Below are positions 8,416 through 16,388 of a stretch of DNA of 64,000 nucleotides, piece by piece. A program made the position numbers and the translations under genes. The stretch comes from Patiriisocius_A hiemis (GTDB taxonomy: Bacteria > Bacteroidota > Bacteroidia > Flavobacteriales > Flavobacteriaceae). Positions within the stretch are counted from its first letter, which is position 1; every line of letters starts with the position of its first letter. The notes under the pieces were generated by a model that worked only from the letters and a program-made list of their open reading frames with translations, was not told the DNA's origin and searched no databases. The DNA lies in contig NZ_JAVRHZ010000002.1 in NCBI RefSeq assembly GCF_031846325.1, positions 186,001-250,000 on the forward strand. The letters run 5' to 3'.

Positions 8416-9206
8416 AAGACTCCGTTAGAGCCAAAAAACATTTAGGGCAGCATTTTTTAAAAGATGAAAACATCGCAAAAAAAATAGCTGACACGCTAAC
8501 TTTGGAAGGCTACTCCAAGGTACTTGAAATTGGTCCAGGAATGGGAGTACTCACCAAATACCTTATACAAAAAGACATTGATGTTATTGCAATGGACTTA
8601 GATAATGAATCTATTGCGTATCTAGAAAAAAACTATCCAGAAGAGAATTTACAAATCTTTGAAGCCGATTTTTTAAAAGAAGAGTTAACAGACTATTTTG
8701 GAAATGAACCCTACGCAATTACAGGGAATTTTCCCTACAATATCTCTTCTCAAATAGTTTTTAAAGCCATTGAAAATAGAAGTCAAATTCCAGAATTTAC
8801 AGGAATGTTTCAAAAAGAAGTGGCACAGCGTATTTGTGCCAAGGAAGGTAATAAAACCTACGGAATCTTATCTGTTTTAACACAAGCTTTTTTTGAAGCA
8901 ACCTACTTATTTACTGTAAAACCAGGTGTTTTTAATCCACCGCCTAAAGTGGATAGTGGCGTCTTACGACTCCGCAGAAAAAAGGATTTCTCGCTTCCAT
9001 GTGATGAAGTATTTTTCTTTAAAGTAGTAAAAACTGCATTTCAACAACGTAGAAAAACACTTAGAAATAGTTTAAAAACCTTTAATCTCTCGCCTAAATT
9101 AAAAGAAGATACTATCTTTGGGCTGCGTCCGGAGCAACTTTCGGTAGCACAATTTATTGAGCTCACCCAAAAACTTTCAGACAATGCAGTTTCAACTCAC
9201 GACTGA
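8412..9206 (+). CDS. rsmA: 16S rRNA dimethyladenosine transferase
   Basis: RsmA (KsgA) uses S-adenosylmethionine to dimethylate two adjacent adenosines in the 3' terminal hairpin of 16S rRNA, a late step and checkpoint in small-subunit assembly. Visible motifs are KKHLGQHFLKD at the N-terminus, the SAM-binding LEIGPGMGVLT, an acidic AMDLD strand end and the catalytic NFPYNISSQIVFK motif. The C-terminal FNPPPKVDSGVL and FQQRRKTLRNSL segments are characteristic. The length of 264 is typical. It starts inside DUF4286 (4-bp overlap) and its 3' end overlaps mgtE by 23 bp. Confidence 0.97.
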   Translation: MKDSVRAKKHLGQHFLKDENIAKKIADTLTLEGYSKVLEIGPGMGVLTKYLIQKDIDVIAMDLDNESIAYLEKNYPEENLQIFEADFLKEELTDYFGNEPYAITGNFPYNISSQIVFKAIENRSQIPEFTGMFQKEVAQRICAKEGNKTYGILSVLTQAFFEATYLFTVKPGVFNPPPKVDSGVLRLRRKKDFSLPCDEVFFFKVVKTAFQQRRKTLRNSLKTFNLSPKLKEDTIFGLRPEQLSVAQFIELTQKLSDNAVSTHD

Positions 9207-10533
9207 ATTTATAGAACAAATAGAACAGCTTATTTCCATAAAAGATGGAAATGCGCTACGTGAGCTATTGCATGATTTACACTTTGCCGATATAGCAGAT
9301 ATACTAGAAGAGCTAACTAGTGACGAGGCAACCTATCTCATCAAACTTTTAGAAACCGAAATAACATCTGAAGCCTTAATGGAGGTGGATGATGATGTAA
9401 GAGAAAAAATACTAGACCGCCTTTCGCCTAAAGAGATTGCTGCAGAGCTTGAAGAAATGGATACGGATGATGCCGTAGATGTTATAGCAGAGTTAGATGA
9501 AGAGATTCAAGAGCAAGTAATTGATGAGATTGACGATGAAGAGCATGCCGCAGACATTGTAGAGCTTCTTAACTACGACGAAGATACTGCAGGTGCCCTA
9601 ATGGCAAAAGAGTTGGTCCGTGTTAAAGAGACTTGGACTATTGCTGGCTGTGTAAGAGAAATGAGAAGGCAAGCAAAAAATGTAACAAGAGTTCACTCAA
9701 TTTATGTAACTAACAAAGAGGGTAAATTAACAGGAAGGTTATCATTAAAAGATTTACTTACAGCAAGTGAAAAGGCACACATTAGTGATGTCTTTATTCC
9801 CAAAGTAGATTACGTTACCGTACATACAGAAAATGAAGAAGTTGCTAGAATTATGCAAAAATATGACTTGGAAGCAATTCCTGTTGTAGATGAAGAAGGA
9901 ATTTTAGTAGGTAGAATTACTATTGATGATATTGTAGATTTTATAAAAGAAGAAGCAGAAAAAGATTACCAAATGGCTGCAGGTATTTCGCAAGATGTTG
10001 AGGCAGATGATAGTATCTGGCAGTTAACAAGAGCGAGGCTTCCTTGGTTAGTGTTAGGGCTCTTTGGGGGGTTGGGTGCTGTTTACGTGATGAAAGGTTT
10101 TGACGAAGCGCTCGCAAAATATGTAGAACTGTTTTTCTTTACTCCCCTTATTGCCGCTATGGCAGGAAATGTTGGGGTACAATCTAGTGCTATTATTGTG
10201 CAAGGTTTGGCAAACGACAATGTAAAAGGAAGCCTATTTCAAAGGCTTGTAAAAGAAGTGGGGCTTGCCCTTATTAATGGAGTTGCGCTTGGACTGTTAG
10301 TTATTGCGTTTGGTTTTTTTGTAGGCCAAGAAAGGCTTGTAAGTGTTACCATTGCAGTATCTATGCTTTCAGTAATTATTGTTGCCGCTTTAATAGGCAC
10401 TTTTGTGCCAATAATATTAGATAAAAGAGGTATTGACCCAGCCATTGCAACTGGACCTTTTATCACTACTAGCAACGATATCTTCGGTATTTTTCTCTTT
10501 TTCTATATTTCGCATCTTATTTTAGATTTTTAA
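9184..10533 (+). CDS. mgtE: Magnesium transporter MgtE
   Basis: MgtE is a dimeric Mg2+ channel of the inner membrane gated by its cytoplasmic domain. From the ATG at 9184 the protein has 449 residues. It has an N-terminal superhelical domain (about 1-125, with LHDLHFADIADILEEL), two CBS domains (about 130-250, with VHSIYVTNKEGKLTGRLSLKDLL and AIPVVDEEGILVGRITIDDI), a connecting helix and five membrane spans. The pore motif region PLIAAMAGNVGVQSSAIIVQG matches the family exactly. A TTG at 9157 would add nine residues but the family begins near MQFQLT, so 9184 is chosen. The 23-bp overlap with rsmA indicates coupling. Confidence 0.95.
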   Translation: MQFQLTTEFIEQIEQLISIKDGNALRELLHDLHFADIADILEELTSDEATYLIKLLETEITSEALMEVDDDVREKILDRLSPKEIAAELEEMDTDDAVDVIAELDEEIQEQVIDEIDDEEHAADIVELLNYDEDTAGALMAKELVRVKETWTIAGCVREMRRQAKNVTRVHSIYVTNKEGKLTGRLSLKDLLTASEKAHISDVFIPKVDYVTVHTENEEVARIMQKYDLEAIPVVDEEGILVGRITIDDIVDFIKEEAEKDYQMAAGISQDVEADDSIWQLTRARLPWLVLGLFGGLGAVYVMKGFDEALAKYVELFFFTPLIAAMAGNVGVQSSAIIVQGLANDNVKGSLFQRLVKEVGLALINGVALGLLVIAFGFFVGQERLVSVTIAVSMLSVIIVAALIGTFVPIILDKRGIDPAIATGPFITTSNDIFGIFLFFYISHLILDF

Positions 10534-10558
10534 AAACCTAAAATTTTGTACCTTACAA

Positions 10559-10572
10559 TCACTTTAAAGTGA
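10559..10572. promoter_or_regulatory. Perfect 14-bp palindrome before the cupin gene
   Basis: TCACTTTAAAGTGA is self-complementary over its full length and ends 3 bp before the ATG at 10576. It could be an operator for the cupin gene or a chance AT-rich palindrome. Confidence 0.35.
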
Positions 10573-10575
10573 CTA

Positions 10576-10971
10576 ATGCAACCTATTAACCTCAAAGAAA
10601 AATTTTCTAAGTTTTCTGCGCAATGGCACCCACATCAAATTGCTACCGTGGATGACATGCAAGTAATTCTGGCAAAAATTCAAGGAGAATTTGTATGGCA
10701 TTCTCATAAAGATGAAGACGAGTTGTTCTACGTCCAAAAAGGAACTTTAGAAATGCATTTTAGAGAATCTACTTCAGAAGAAAATAATGCAAAAGAGTGG
10801 GTTGAGATAGTAAACGAAGGTGAAATTATCGTAGTACCTAAAGGAGTTGAGCATTGTCCTAAAAGTAAAAATGGAGAGGAAGTACATTTACTTCTTTTTG
10901 AAAAGAAAACAACAGCCCATACTGGCGAAGTTTCACACGAAAAAACAAAAACCCACTATCCAAAAATTTGA
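10576..10971 (+). CDS. Cupin-domain protein
   Basis: This is a single-domain cupin of 131 residues. Cupin motif 1 is seen as WHSHKDEDELFYVQKGTLEMHF, with two His and one Glu that would bind a metal. Motif 2 is VPKGVEHCPKSKNGEEVHLLLFE, with the third His. The ending (EVSHEKTKTHYPKI) is typical of small Bacteroidetes and proteobacterial cupins of unknown substrate. It is followed after 3 bp by a 2-hydroxyacid dehydrogenase on the same strand, so the two are probably co-transcribed. No specific reaction can be inferred. Confidence 0.85.
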   Translation: MQPINLKEKFSKFSAQWHPHQIATVDDMQVILAKIQGEFVWHSHKDEDELFYVQKGTLEMHFRESTSEENNAKEWVEIVNEGEIIVVPKGVEHCPKSKNGEEVHLLLFEKKTTAHTGEVSHEKTKTHYPKI

Positions 10972-10974
10972 GTT

Positions 10975-11910
10975 TTGAAAATTCTTCACCTAGATAAAAA
11001 TCATCCTTTATTGATAGCACAACTATCAAAAGCTGGATTTGAAAACGATGAAAATTATGTGTGGGATAAAGAAGCAATAGAAAAAATAATCCATAATTAT
11101 AATGGTATAGTTATGAGAAGTCGCTTTCCAATAGACAAAGAGTTTATAGATACTGCAACTCAATTAAAGTTCATAGCACGTGTTGGTGCAGGTTTAGAAA
11201 GCATAGACACAGTTTATGCTTCAGAAAAGGGAATTAAAGTATTCTCATCTCCAGAGGGTAATCGTAATGCAGTTGGAGAACACACACTTGGTCTATTACT
11301 ATCACTTTTCAACAAAATTAACAAAGCAGACCTTGAAATTAGGTCTGGGAAATGGAATAGAGAATCTAATAGAGGCCTTGAGTTGGAGGGCAAAACTGTT
11401 GGTATTATTGGCTATGGAAATATGGGAAAAGCTTTTGCAAAAAAATTACGCGGTTTTGACTGTAATGTGCTTTGTTACGATATTTTAGAAAATGTAGGCA
11501 ATGAAGATGCAAGACAAGTCTCACTAGAAACACTTAAAGAAGAAGCAGATATTGTAAGTTTACATACACCTTGGACTCCGCTTACTAATAAAATGGTTAA
11601 TGAAGATTTTATTTTAAGCTTTAAAAAATCGTTTTGGCTATTAAATACAGCAAGAGGAAAAAGTGTAGCAACAAAAGATCTTATAAAAGCCCTAAAACGA
11701 AAATTAATACTAGGTGCTGGATTAGACGTATTAGAGTTTGAGAAATCTTCTTTTGAAGGGTTTAATAAAAGTGAAACTCCAAAAGATTTACAAGACCTTT
11801 TTCAAATGAGCAATGTAGTAATGACTCCCCATGTAGCAGGATGGACAGTAGAGAGTAAAGAGAAACTAGCACAGAGTATTGTAGATAAAATAGTGGCTAA
11901 TTTTAAATAA
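10975..11910 (+). CDS. D-isomer-specific 2-hydroxyacid dehydrogenase
   Basis: This NAD(P)-dependent dehydrogenase of 311 residues has the two-domain fold of the D-2-hydroxyacid family. The cofactor domain carries VGIIGYGNMGKAFAKKL (GxGxxG), followed by an acidic residue in CYDI. Catalytic-site segments are NTARGKS (Arg), GLDVLEFE (Glu) and TPHVAGWTVES (His). It resembles phosphoglycerate dehydrogenase (SerA) but lacks a C-terminal ACT domain, so the substrate is uncertain. It starts with TTG, 3 bp after the cupin stop; the first residues (KILHLDKNHPLLI) fit the family. Confidence 0.87.
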   Translation: MKILHLDKNHPLLIAQLSKAGFENDENYVWDKEAIEKIIHNYNGIVMRSRFPIDKEFIDTATQLKFIARVGAGLESIDTVYASEKGIKVFSSPEGNRNAVGEHTLGLLLSLFNKINKADLEIRSGKWNRESNRGLELEGKTVGIIGYGNMGKAFAKKLRGFDCNVLCYDILENVGNEDARQVSLETLKEEADIVSLHTPWTPLTNKMVNEDFILSFKKSFWLLNTARGKSVATKDLIKALKRKLILGAGLDVLEFEKSSFEGFNKSETPKDLQDLFQMSNVVMTPHVAGWTVESKEKLAQSIVDKIVANFK

Positions 11911-11947
11911 AAAAAACAGGTATTAAACAAACTAAGAAGCAGGTGAA

Positions 11948-11967
11948 ATTCCTGCATTCGCAGGAAT
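11948..11967. repeat. Short palindromic repeat before the VOC gene
   Basis: Perfect 8-bp arms ATTCCTGC and GCAGGAAT flank a 4-nt ATTC loop. This is the 'ATTCCTGC..GCAGGAAT' type of dispersed palindrome common in Bacteroidetes intergenic DNA. It ends 2 bp before the likely ATG at 11970. Confidence 0.6.
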
Positions 11968-11969
11968 AT

Positions 11970-12353
11970 ATGAAACGAGTAACAGGGATTGGAGGGTTGT
12001 TTTTTAAGGTAGACGATCCAAAAAAAACAAAACAATGGTATAAAAAACATCTAGGTTTTAATACAGACGATTGGGGTTGTACTTTCTGGTGGAGAGATGA
12101 AAATGGCAATAAATGCTCTACACAATGGAGTCCTTTTACTCAAGACACTAAGTATTATGAGCCCTCTAAAAAAGATTTTATGTTTAACTACAGGGTGGAT
12201 AATCTAAAAGAGTTATTAGTGCAGCTTAAAAAAGAAGGTGTCACTATTGTTGGTGAGATAGAAGAATACGACTACGGAAAATTTGGTTGGATAATGGATA
12301 ATGATGGAAATAAAATAGAGCTTTGGGAACCCATTGATAGTGCTTTTGAATAA
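11970..12353 (+). CDS. VOC (glyoxalase/bleomycin-resistance fold) family protein
   Basis: This 127-residue protein has the vicinal-oxygen-chelate fold: two beta-alpha-beta-beta-beta modules. The first module opens with TGIGGLFFKVDDPKKTKQWY and KHLGFNTDDWG. The second has FNYRVDNLKELLVQLKKEGV and closes with FGWIMDNDGNKIELWEP, where Glu is a likely metal ligand. An in-frame ATG at 11943 would add nine residues, but those are encoded by the palindrome at 11948-11967, so I start at 11970. Substrate is unknown. The gene lies alone between a dehydrogenase and a TM2 gene. Confidence 0.83.
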   Translation: MKRVTGIGGLFFKVDDPKKTKQWYKKHLGFNTDDWGCTFWWRDENGNKCSTQWSPFTQDTKYYEPSKKDFMFNYRVDNLKELLVQLKKEGVTIVGEIEEYDYGKFGWIMDNDGNKIELWEPIDSAFE

Positions 12354-12400
12354 GTTATAAAATACCTGAATACTAGTAAGATTTCTATAAAATAATTTTA

Positions 12401-12408
12401 TACATTTG
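12401..12408 (+). promoter_or_regulatory. -7 element for the TM2 gene
   Basis: TACATTTG matches TAnnTTTG exactly and lies 25 bp before the ATG at 12433. Confidence 0.6.
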
Positions 12409-12432
12409 GTAATCAACTAAATAATTATAATC

Positions 12433-12849
12433 ATGTCTGAAGAAAAAAACTTAGGTGACGACCTAAAAGATAAAGCGAATAACGCTGCAAACGAAGCAAA
12501 AGAATCAGCAAAAGAATTCTCTGAAGAAGCAAAAAGTACTGCAAAAGAGTTTAAGGAAGGCTGGAATCAAGCTACTAATAGTGGAGACAACAAAAAGTTA
12601 ATGGCAGGAATACTTGGCATTGTACTAGGTGCTTTTGGAGTTCACAAATTTGTTCTTGGGTATAATAAGGAAGGTATTATTTTATTAGCCATAACACTTG
12701 TAGGGTTTGTACTTACTTGCGTTGGTGTTGGTGTATTCATTGTATGGATTGCTGGTCTTATTGGGTTTATAGAAGGTATTATTTACTTAACTAAAAGTGA
12801 TGAAGATTTCTACAATACATATCAGGTAGGCCAAAAACCTTGGTTCTAA
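12433..12849 (+). CDS. TM2-domain membrane protein with helical N-terminus
   Basis: The first 45 residues form a charged amphipathic helix rich in Lys, Glu and Ala (KANNAANEAKESAKEF and similar heptads), like late-embryogenesis or apolipoprotein-like repeats. Residues about 55-120 are a TM2 domain: KKLMAGILGIVLGAFGVHKF, then GYNKEGIILLAITLV and a second hydrophobic span, separated by a short polar turn. TM2 proteins are two-helix inner-membrane proteins of largely unknown function. The gene has its own promoter and a terminator downstream (12861-12890), so it is monocistronic. Confidence 0.88.
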   Translation: MSEEKNLGDDLKDKANNAANEAKESAKEFSEEAKSTAKEFKEGWNQATNSGDNKKLMAGILGIVLGAFGVHKFVLGYNKEGIILLAITLVGFVLTCVGVGVFIVWIAGLIGFIEGIIYLTKSDEDFYNTYQVGQKPWF

Positions 12850-12860
12850 AAAATAATTAG

Positions 12861-12890
12861 ACCTCTGCGTAAAACCAGAGGTTTATTTTT
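12861..12890 (+). terminator. Intrinsic terminator after the TM2 gene
   Basis: ACCTCTG (12861-12867) pairs with CAGAGGT (12876-12882), followed by TTATTTTT. It separates the TM2 gene from the ars operon promoter that begins immediately after. Confidence 0.7.
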
Positions 12891-12891
12891 A

Positions 12892-12916
12892 TATATTTGT
12901 ATCGTAATATTGCAAT
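12892..12916 (+). promoter_or_regulatory. ars promoter and candidate ArsR operator
   Basis: TATATTTG (12892-12899) is a full match to the -7 element. It is followed at 12901-12916 by ATCGTAATATTGCAAT, an imperfect palindrome (6 of 8 positions symmetric) of the kind bound by ArsR-family repressors. It would cover the transcription start, so binding would block initiation until arsenite releases the repressor. Confidence 0.6.
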
Positions 12917-12925
12917 AAATAATTT

Positions 12926-13249
12926 ATGGGAACTTCAAAAAGACATTTACACAGTATACAAGTTAATCAATTAGCAGATATGGCTAAAGTTTTATCACAT
13001 CCAGCGCGAATTTCTATACTTAACTACATTGGGGATTGTGATGGTTGTTTATGTAAAGATATTTCAGAAACCATAAGATTATCACAGCCCACTACATCAC
13101 AACATTTACAAGTAATAAAAAAAGCTGGGCTTTTAAAAAGTAAATACGAAGGCAAAAGTCAATACTACACAATTAATAAAACAAAACTAACTGCTTTAAA
13201 AGAGTTATTTCAAGACTTTTTTGAAGCAACAGAAAAAAAATGTTGCTAA
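12926..13249 (+). CDS. arsR: ArsR/SmtB-family metalloregulator
   Basis: This 107-residue winged-helix repressor is expected to sit on its own promoter and leave it when arsenite or a similar thiophilic metal binds. The helix-turn-helix is LSQPTTSQHLQVIKKAGLLKS and the wing is YEGKSQYYTINK. A cysteine cluster, DCDGCLCKDI, occupies the position of the ELCVCDL metal site in classic ArsR. The chain also ends in CC, a possible extra ligand pair. It is the first gene of a run with DUF6428 (10-bp gap) and arsC, which supports an arsenic role. Confidence 0.88.
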   Translation: MGTSKRHLHSIQVNQLADMAKVLSHPARISILNYIGDCDGCLCKDISETIRLSQPTTSQHLQVIKKAGLLKSKYEGKSQYYTINKTKLTALKELFQDFFEATEKKCC

Positions 13250-13259
13250 ATAATACAAT

Positions 13260-13748
13260 ATGAAAACAGATCAATTTTTAAGACTATTAAAGACCCACCC
13301 TAACAAAGCGTTAGTATTTGAATACAACACTCAACAACGTGTGCAACCTGACTATCACATAACAGAAGTTAAACATGTAAATATAGAATCAGTAGACTGT
13401 GGTAGCGGCACAGATTCATGGCAAGAAACTATTATTCAATTACTTGAGAGCCCTTCGCAAAATGAAAATGCCTCTTACATGTCTTGTTATAAAGCATTGG
13501 GTATTTTAACAAAAGTAGCAAGACTAAAACCCTACCAATTAGATGCTACCATAAAAATTGAGTATGGAAACTCAAAATTTCATACAGCACAACTATTTAT
13601 TAATGATTTTGAAATATATGAGGCTTCAATTGTGATTAAGTTAGCAGTAGAAAAAACTGCATGTAAAGCAGAAGAAGTTTGTGGGATAGCCCCACAAGAA
13701 ACAAGCAGTAGTAATGCTCAATGTGACCCAGTAAGTGGTTGCTGTTAA
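13260..13748 (+). CDS. DUF6428 family protein of the ars operon
   Basis: This 162-residue protein matches DUF6428, a family found almost only in Bacteroidetes next to arsR and arsC. The N-terminus KTDQFLRLLKTHPNKALVFEY and the VQPDYHITEVKHVNIESVDCG segment are typical. The first 140 residues look like a compact alpha/beta domain. The last 30 contain several cysteines (C in KTACKAEEVCG, then NAQCDPVSGCC), which suggests metal or metalloid binding. The molecular role is unknown. It is 10 bp after arsR and its end overlaps the region just before arsC, so co-expression is likely. Confidence 0.85.
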   Translation: MKTDQFLRLLKTHPNKALVFEYNTQQRVQPDYHITEVKHVNIESVDCGSGTDSWQETIIQLLESPSQNENASYMSCYKALGILTKVARLKPYQLDATIKIEYGNSKFHTAQLFINDFEIYEASIVIKLAVEKTACKAEEVCGIAPQETSSSNAQCDPVSGCC

Positions 13749-13758
13749 TAATTTAACT

Positions 13759-14184
13759 ATGACAAATATCCTTGTATTATGTACTGGTAATAGCTGTAGA
13801 AGCCAGATGGCACATGGCTACTTAAACGAGTTTAGTAAAACCAAAGAAGAGGTAACAATATATAGTGGTGGTATAGAAACACACGGACTCAACAAAAAAG
13901 CTGTTGCAATTATGGCAGAAGGTGGTATTGATATTAGCAACCATACCTCTAACCATGTTGATGAATATAAAGATGTAGACTTTAACTACATAATTACTGT
14001 TTGTGATCATGCCAATGAAAACTGCCCATTTATCCCATCAAAAAATGCAGTACGATTACATCAAAACTTTAAAGACCCATCAAAAGTAGAAGGTACAGAA
14101 GAAGAAATAAACCTCGCTTTTAAAGCATGTCGAGAAGAAATAAAAGCTTACTGCGAAAATTTTATTGAAAAGTATATTTGTTAA
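13759..14184 (+). CDS. arsC: Arsenate reductase, thioredoxin-coupled (low-MW phosphatase fold)
   Basis: ArsC reduces arsenate to arsenite using a three-cysteine relay and thioredoxin. The P-loop CTGNSCRS (C-X5-R) holds the nucleophilic Cys near residue 8. The second and third redox cysteines are in TVCDHANENCPFIP, matching Cys82 and Cys89 of the Staphylococcus enzyme. The length of 141 is normal. A GTG at 13735 would extend the frame, but the family begins at MTNILVLCTGN, so the ATG at 13759 is chosen. No arsenite pump (ArsB or Acr3) follows, which is unusual for this operon. Confidence 0.9.
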   Translation: MTNILVLCTGNSCRSQMAHGYLNEFSKTKEEVTIYSGGIETHGLNKKAVAIMAEGGIDISNHTSNHVDEYKDVDFNYIITVCDHANENCPFIPSKNAVRLHQNFKDPSKVEGTEEEINLAFKACREEIKAYCENFIEKYIC

Positions 14185-14297
14185 TTTTTTTCTTTTTTTA
14201 GTATCACTAATTGTTTTTTATCTTACATTAGTGTCGCTTTAGCGATAAAAACATGTCTTTCAGAACTCCCCCGCAAAGATGAAGCGTTTTACATACT

Positions 14298-15803
14298 ATG
14301 AAAGTATCTCAAAAAAATGATTTAAAGGAACTCTTAAAGAGGGAAGATATTATTATTGAATATCTTCAAGAAGCTGCAAAAATTGGCACGTGGGAATATG
14401 ATACCATAAATCAAAAAGTTACTTGGGGACAAATCACAACTAAAATTCATGAAAGACCTCTTGGCTACCAACCTACTTTAGAGGAAGGAATCCTATATTA
14501 CAGAGAGGGTTTAAGTCGAGATACTATTACCAGAGTATTTAATAATGCTTTAGAGAATGATGAAGAGTTTGATGAAGAATTAGAAATTGTTACTGCCAAA
14601 AACAATATTAGGTGGATTAGAACAATTGGAGTACCCGTATTCAAAAATAATAAATGTGTAAAAGTCTATGGGCTTTTTCAAGATATACATGAAAAAAATA
14701 AAGCTGTAGAAGAAAAGCTCATAAAGCAACAACAGTTTAAATCTACTTTTGATCACTCTGCCATTGGAATGGCACTTGTTGGAATAGACGGAAGTTGGCT
14801 CCAAGTAAATAATAGTCTCTTAAAAATGCTTGGTTATACAAGAAAAGAGCTTTTACAAATGACTTTTCAAGACATTACCCACCCACATGACCTTAACAAA
14901 GATGTAAGGCTTTTGAGCTCTACTATTAAAGGGGAAAGAGCAACCTACCAAATGGAAAAAAGATATTTCCATAAGGATGGAAGTATAATTTGGGCATTAC
15001 TTTCTGTTTCACTTGTAAGAAATGAAGATGGAAAACCACTTCACTTTATTTCTCAAATAGTAAATATTAGCGAGGTTAAAGAAGCAGAAAAAAACATGAA
15101 CAAGCTTCTTGAAATTTCTCAAGATCAAAATACACGCTTGCTTAATTTTGCAAATATAGTATCACACAACCTAAGGTCACATGGCGGTAATTTAAAAATG
15201 TTGCTAGATATCATTGAAACAGATAAGCCAGAACTGGTAAGGGATGAAATGTTCCCAATGTTACAAAGTGCTGTAAAAAACCTTAATGAAACTATTGGAC
15301 ACCTTAATGATGCAGCGTTATTAAAGATAAAGACAATAGAGAGCCTTGAACCAGTTAATGTTTATACAACCGTTAATAAAGAAATTTCAAGTATAAATGC
15401 TTGGGCACACAAGGCAAATGCCATAATAACCAATACTATTAAAAAAGACCTACATGTTATGGGTGTTCCTGCCTATATAGATAGTTTGTTCTTTAATTTA
15501 TTATCTAATGCTATAAAGTATAGACACCCAGACAGGGACCCTATTATTACCATTAGTTCGAAAGTTAAGAAGAAAGAAGTGGAAATTTGTGTAGAAGATA
15601 ATGGATTAGGAATTGATTTAGAGTTACATGGGGATCGGTTATTTGGAATGTATAAAACTTTTCATAAACATAAAGATGCAAAAGGTATTGGGTTATATAT
15701 TACTAAAAACCAAGTAGAGGCAATGAATGGTACTATAAAAGTTGAGAGTGCCGTTGGAAAAGGCACAAAATTTTTAATATATTTAAGTTGTGAAAAAAAT
15801 TGA
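14298..15803 (+). CDS. PAS-domain sensor histidine kinase
   Basis: This cytosolic hybrid-free kinase of 501 residues has two PAS domains (about 25-135 and 145-260; the second contains FDHSAIGMALVGIDGSWLQVNNSLLKMLGYT and FISQIVNISEVKEAE). The dimerisation/phosphoacceptor helix holds the His in FANIVSHNLRSHGGNL, near residue 290. The ATPase domain has an N box (FFNLLSNAIKYRHPD), G1 box (VEDNGLGIDLE) and G2 box (KGIGLYITKNQVE). There is no membrane span, so the signal is internal, perhaps redox or small-molecule. Its end overlaps a receiver protein by 14 bp, which forms the obvious cognate pair. Confidence 0.9.
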   Translation: MKVSQKNDLKELLKREDIIIEYLQEAAKIGTWEYDTINQKVTWGQITTKIHERPLGYQPTLEEGILYYREGLSRDTITRVFNNALENDEEFDEELEIVTAKNNIRWIRTIGVPVFKNNKCVKVYGLFQDIHEKNKAVEEKLIKQQQFKSTFDHSAIGMALVGIDGSWLQVNNSLLKMLGYTRKELLQMTFQDITHPHDLNKDVRLLSSTIKGERATYQMEKRYFHKDGSIIWALLSVSLVRNEDGKPLHFISQIVNISEVKEAEKNMNKLLEISQDQNTRLLNFANIVSHNLRSHGGNLKMLLDIIETDKPELVRDEMFPMLQSAVKNLNETIGHLNDAALLKIKTIESLEPVNVYTTVNKEISSINAWAHKANAIITNTIKKDLHVMGVPAYIDSLFFNLLSNAIKYRHPDRDPIITISSKVKKKEVEICVEDNGLGIDLELHGDRLFGMYKTFHKHKDAKGIGLYITKNQVEAMNGTIKVESAVGKGTKFLIYLSCEKN

Positions 15804-16197
15804 TATTGCTTGTATTGTAGATGATGATCCAATTTTTGTATTTGGAGCAAAACGTATCATGGAGCTTTCAAACTTTTGCAAAGGCTTCATGGTTTTTAAT
15901 AATGGTAGAGACGCTTTAGACAGTCTTTCTCCATTAGTAATATCTGGCGAAAACATTCCAGATGTTATATTATTAGACCTAAATATGCCAATAATGGATG
16001 GATGGCAGTTTCTTGATGAGTTTATTAAGATTAAGACTAATAAAAAAATAGTTATCTACATAGTAAGTTCTTCTATTGATCCTGCAGATACAGAAAAGGC
16101 AAAACAATATCAAAACGTTAGTAATTTTATAGTAAAGCCTATTACAGTAGATAACCTTAAGGCTATCTTAAAAGAAATTACTGAAGATAACACCTAA
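15790..16197 (+). CDS. Single-domain response regulator (receiver only)
   Basis: This 135-residue CheY-like protein has only a receiver domain. The acidic pocket is VDDDP (residues 10-14), the phosphoacceptor is D63 in ILLDLNMPIMDGW, the switch Ser/Thr is in YIVSSSID and the conserved Lys is in FIVKPIT. It starts with GTG inside the 3' end of the PAS kinase (14-bp overlap), so the two are translationally coupled. With no output domain it would work by protein contact or as a phosphate shuttle to another regulator elsewhere. Confidence 0.9.
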   Translation: MKKIDIACIVDDDPIFVFGAKRIMELSNFCKGFMVFNNGRDALDSLSPLVISGENIPDVILLDLNMPIMDGWQFLDEFIKIKTNKKIVIYIVSSSIDPADTEKAKQYQNVSNFIVKPITVDNLKAILKEITEDNT

Positions 16198-16388
16198 CTG
16201 TATAGGTGAATTCTTCCTATTAGCTCCTCTTAGTGCCTAGCTTATACTAGCTTTACCTAAACTAATCCTGTATTTTACTACTGAAAGTATAGCTTATAAA
16301 GTGGTTAACAGCAATAAATTTAATGCTGCTCATTTTAATGACACATTAAATTTGTAACTTAAAGGTCAACATTTTAAAGTCATATTTT

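Noticed and set aside
9157..9183. TTG start for mgtE
   Set aside because: It lies within rsmA and the nine added residues do not fit the family; ATG at 9184 does.
13735..13758. GTG start for arsC
   Set aside because: The ArsC family starts at MTNILVLCTGN-like sequence, at 13759.
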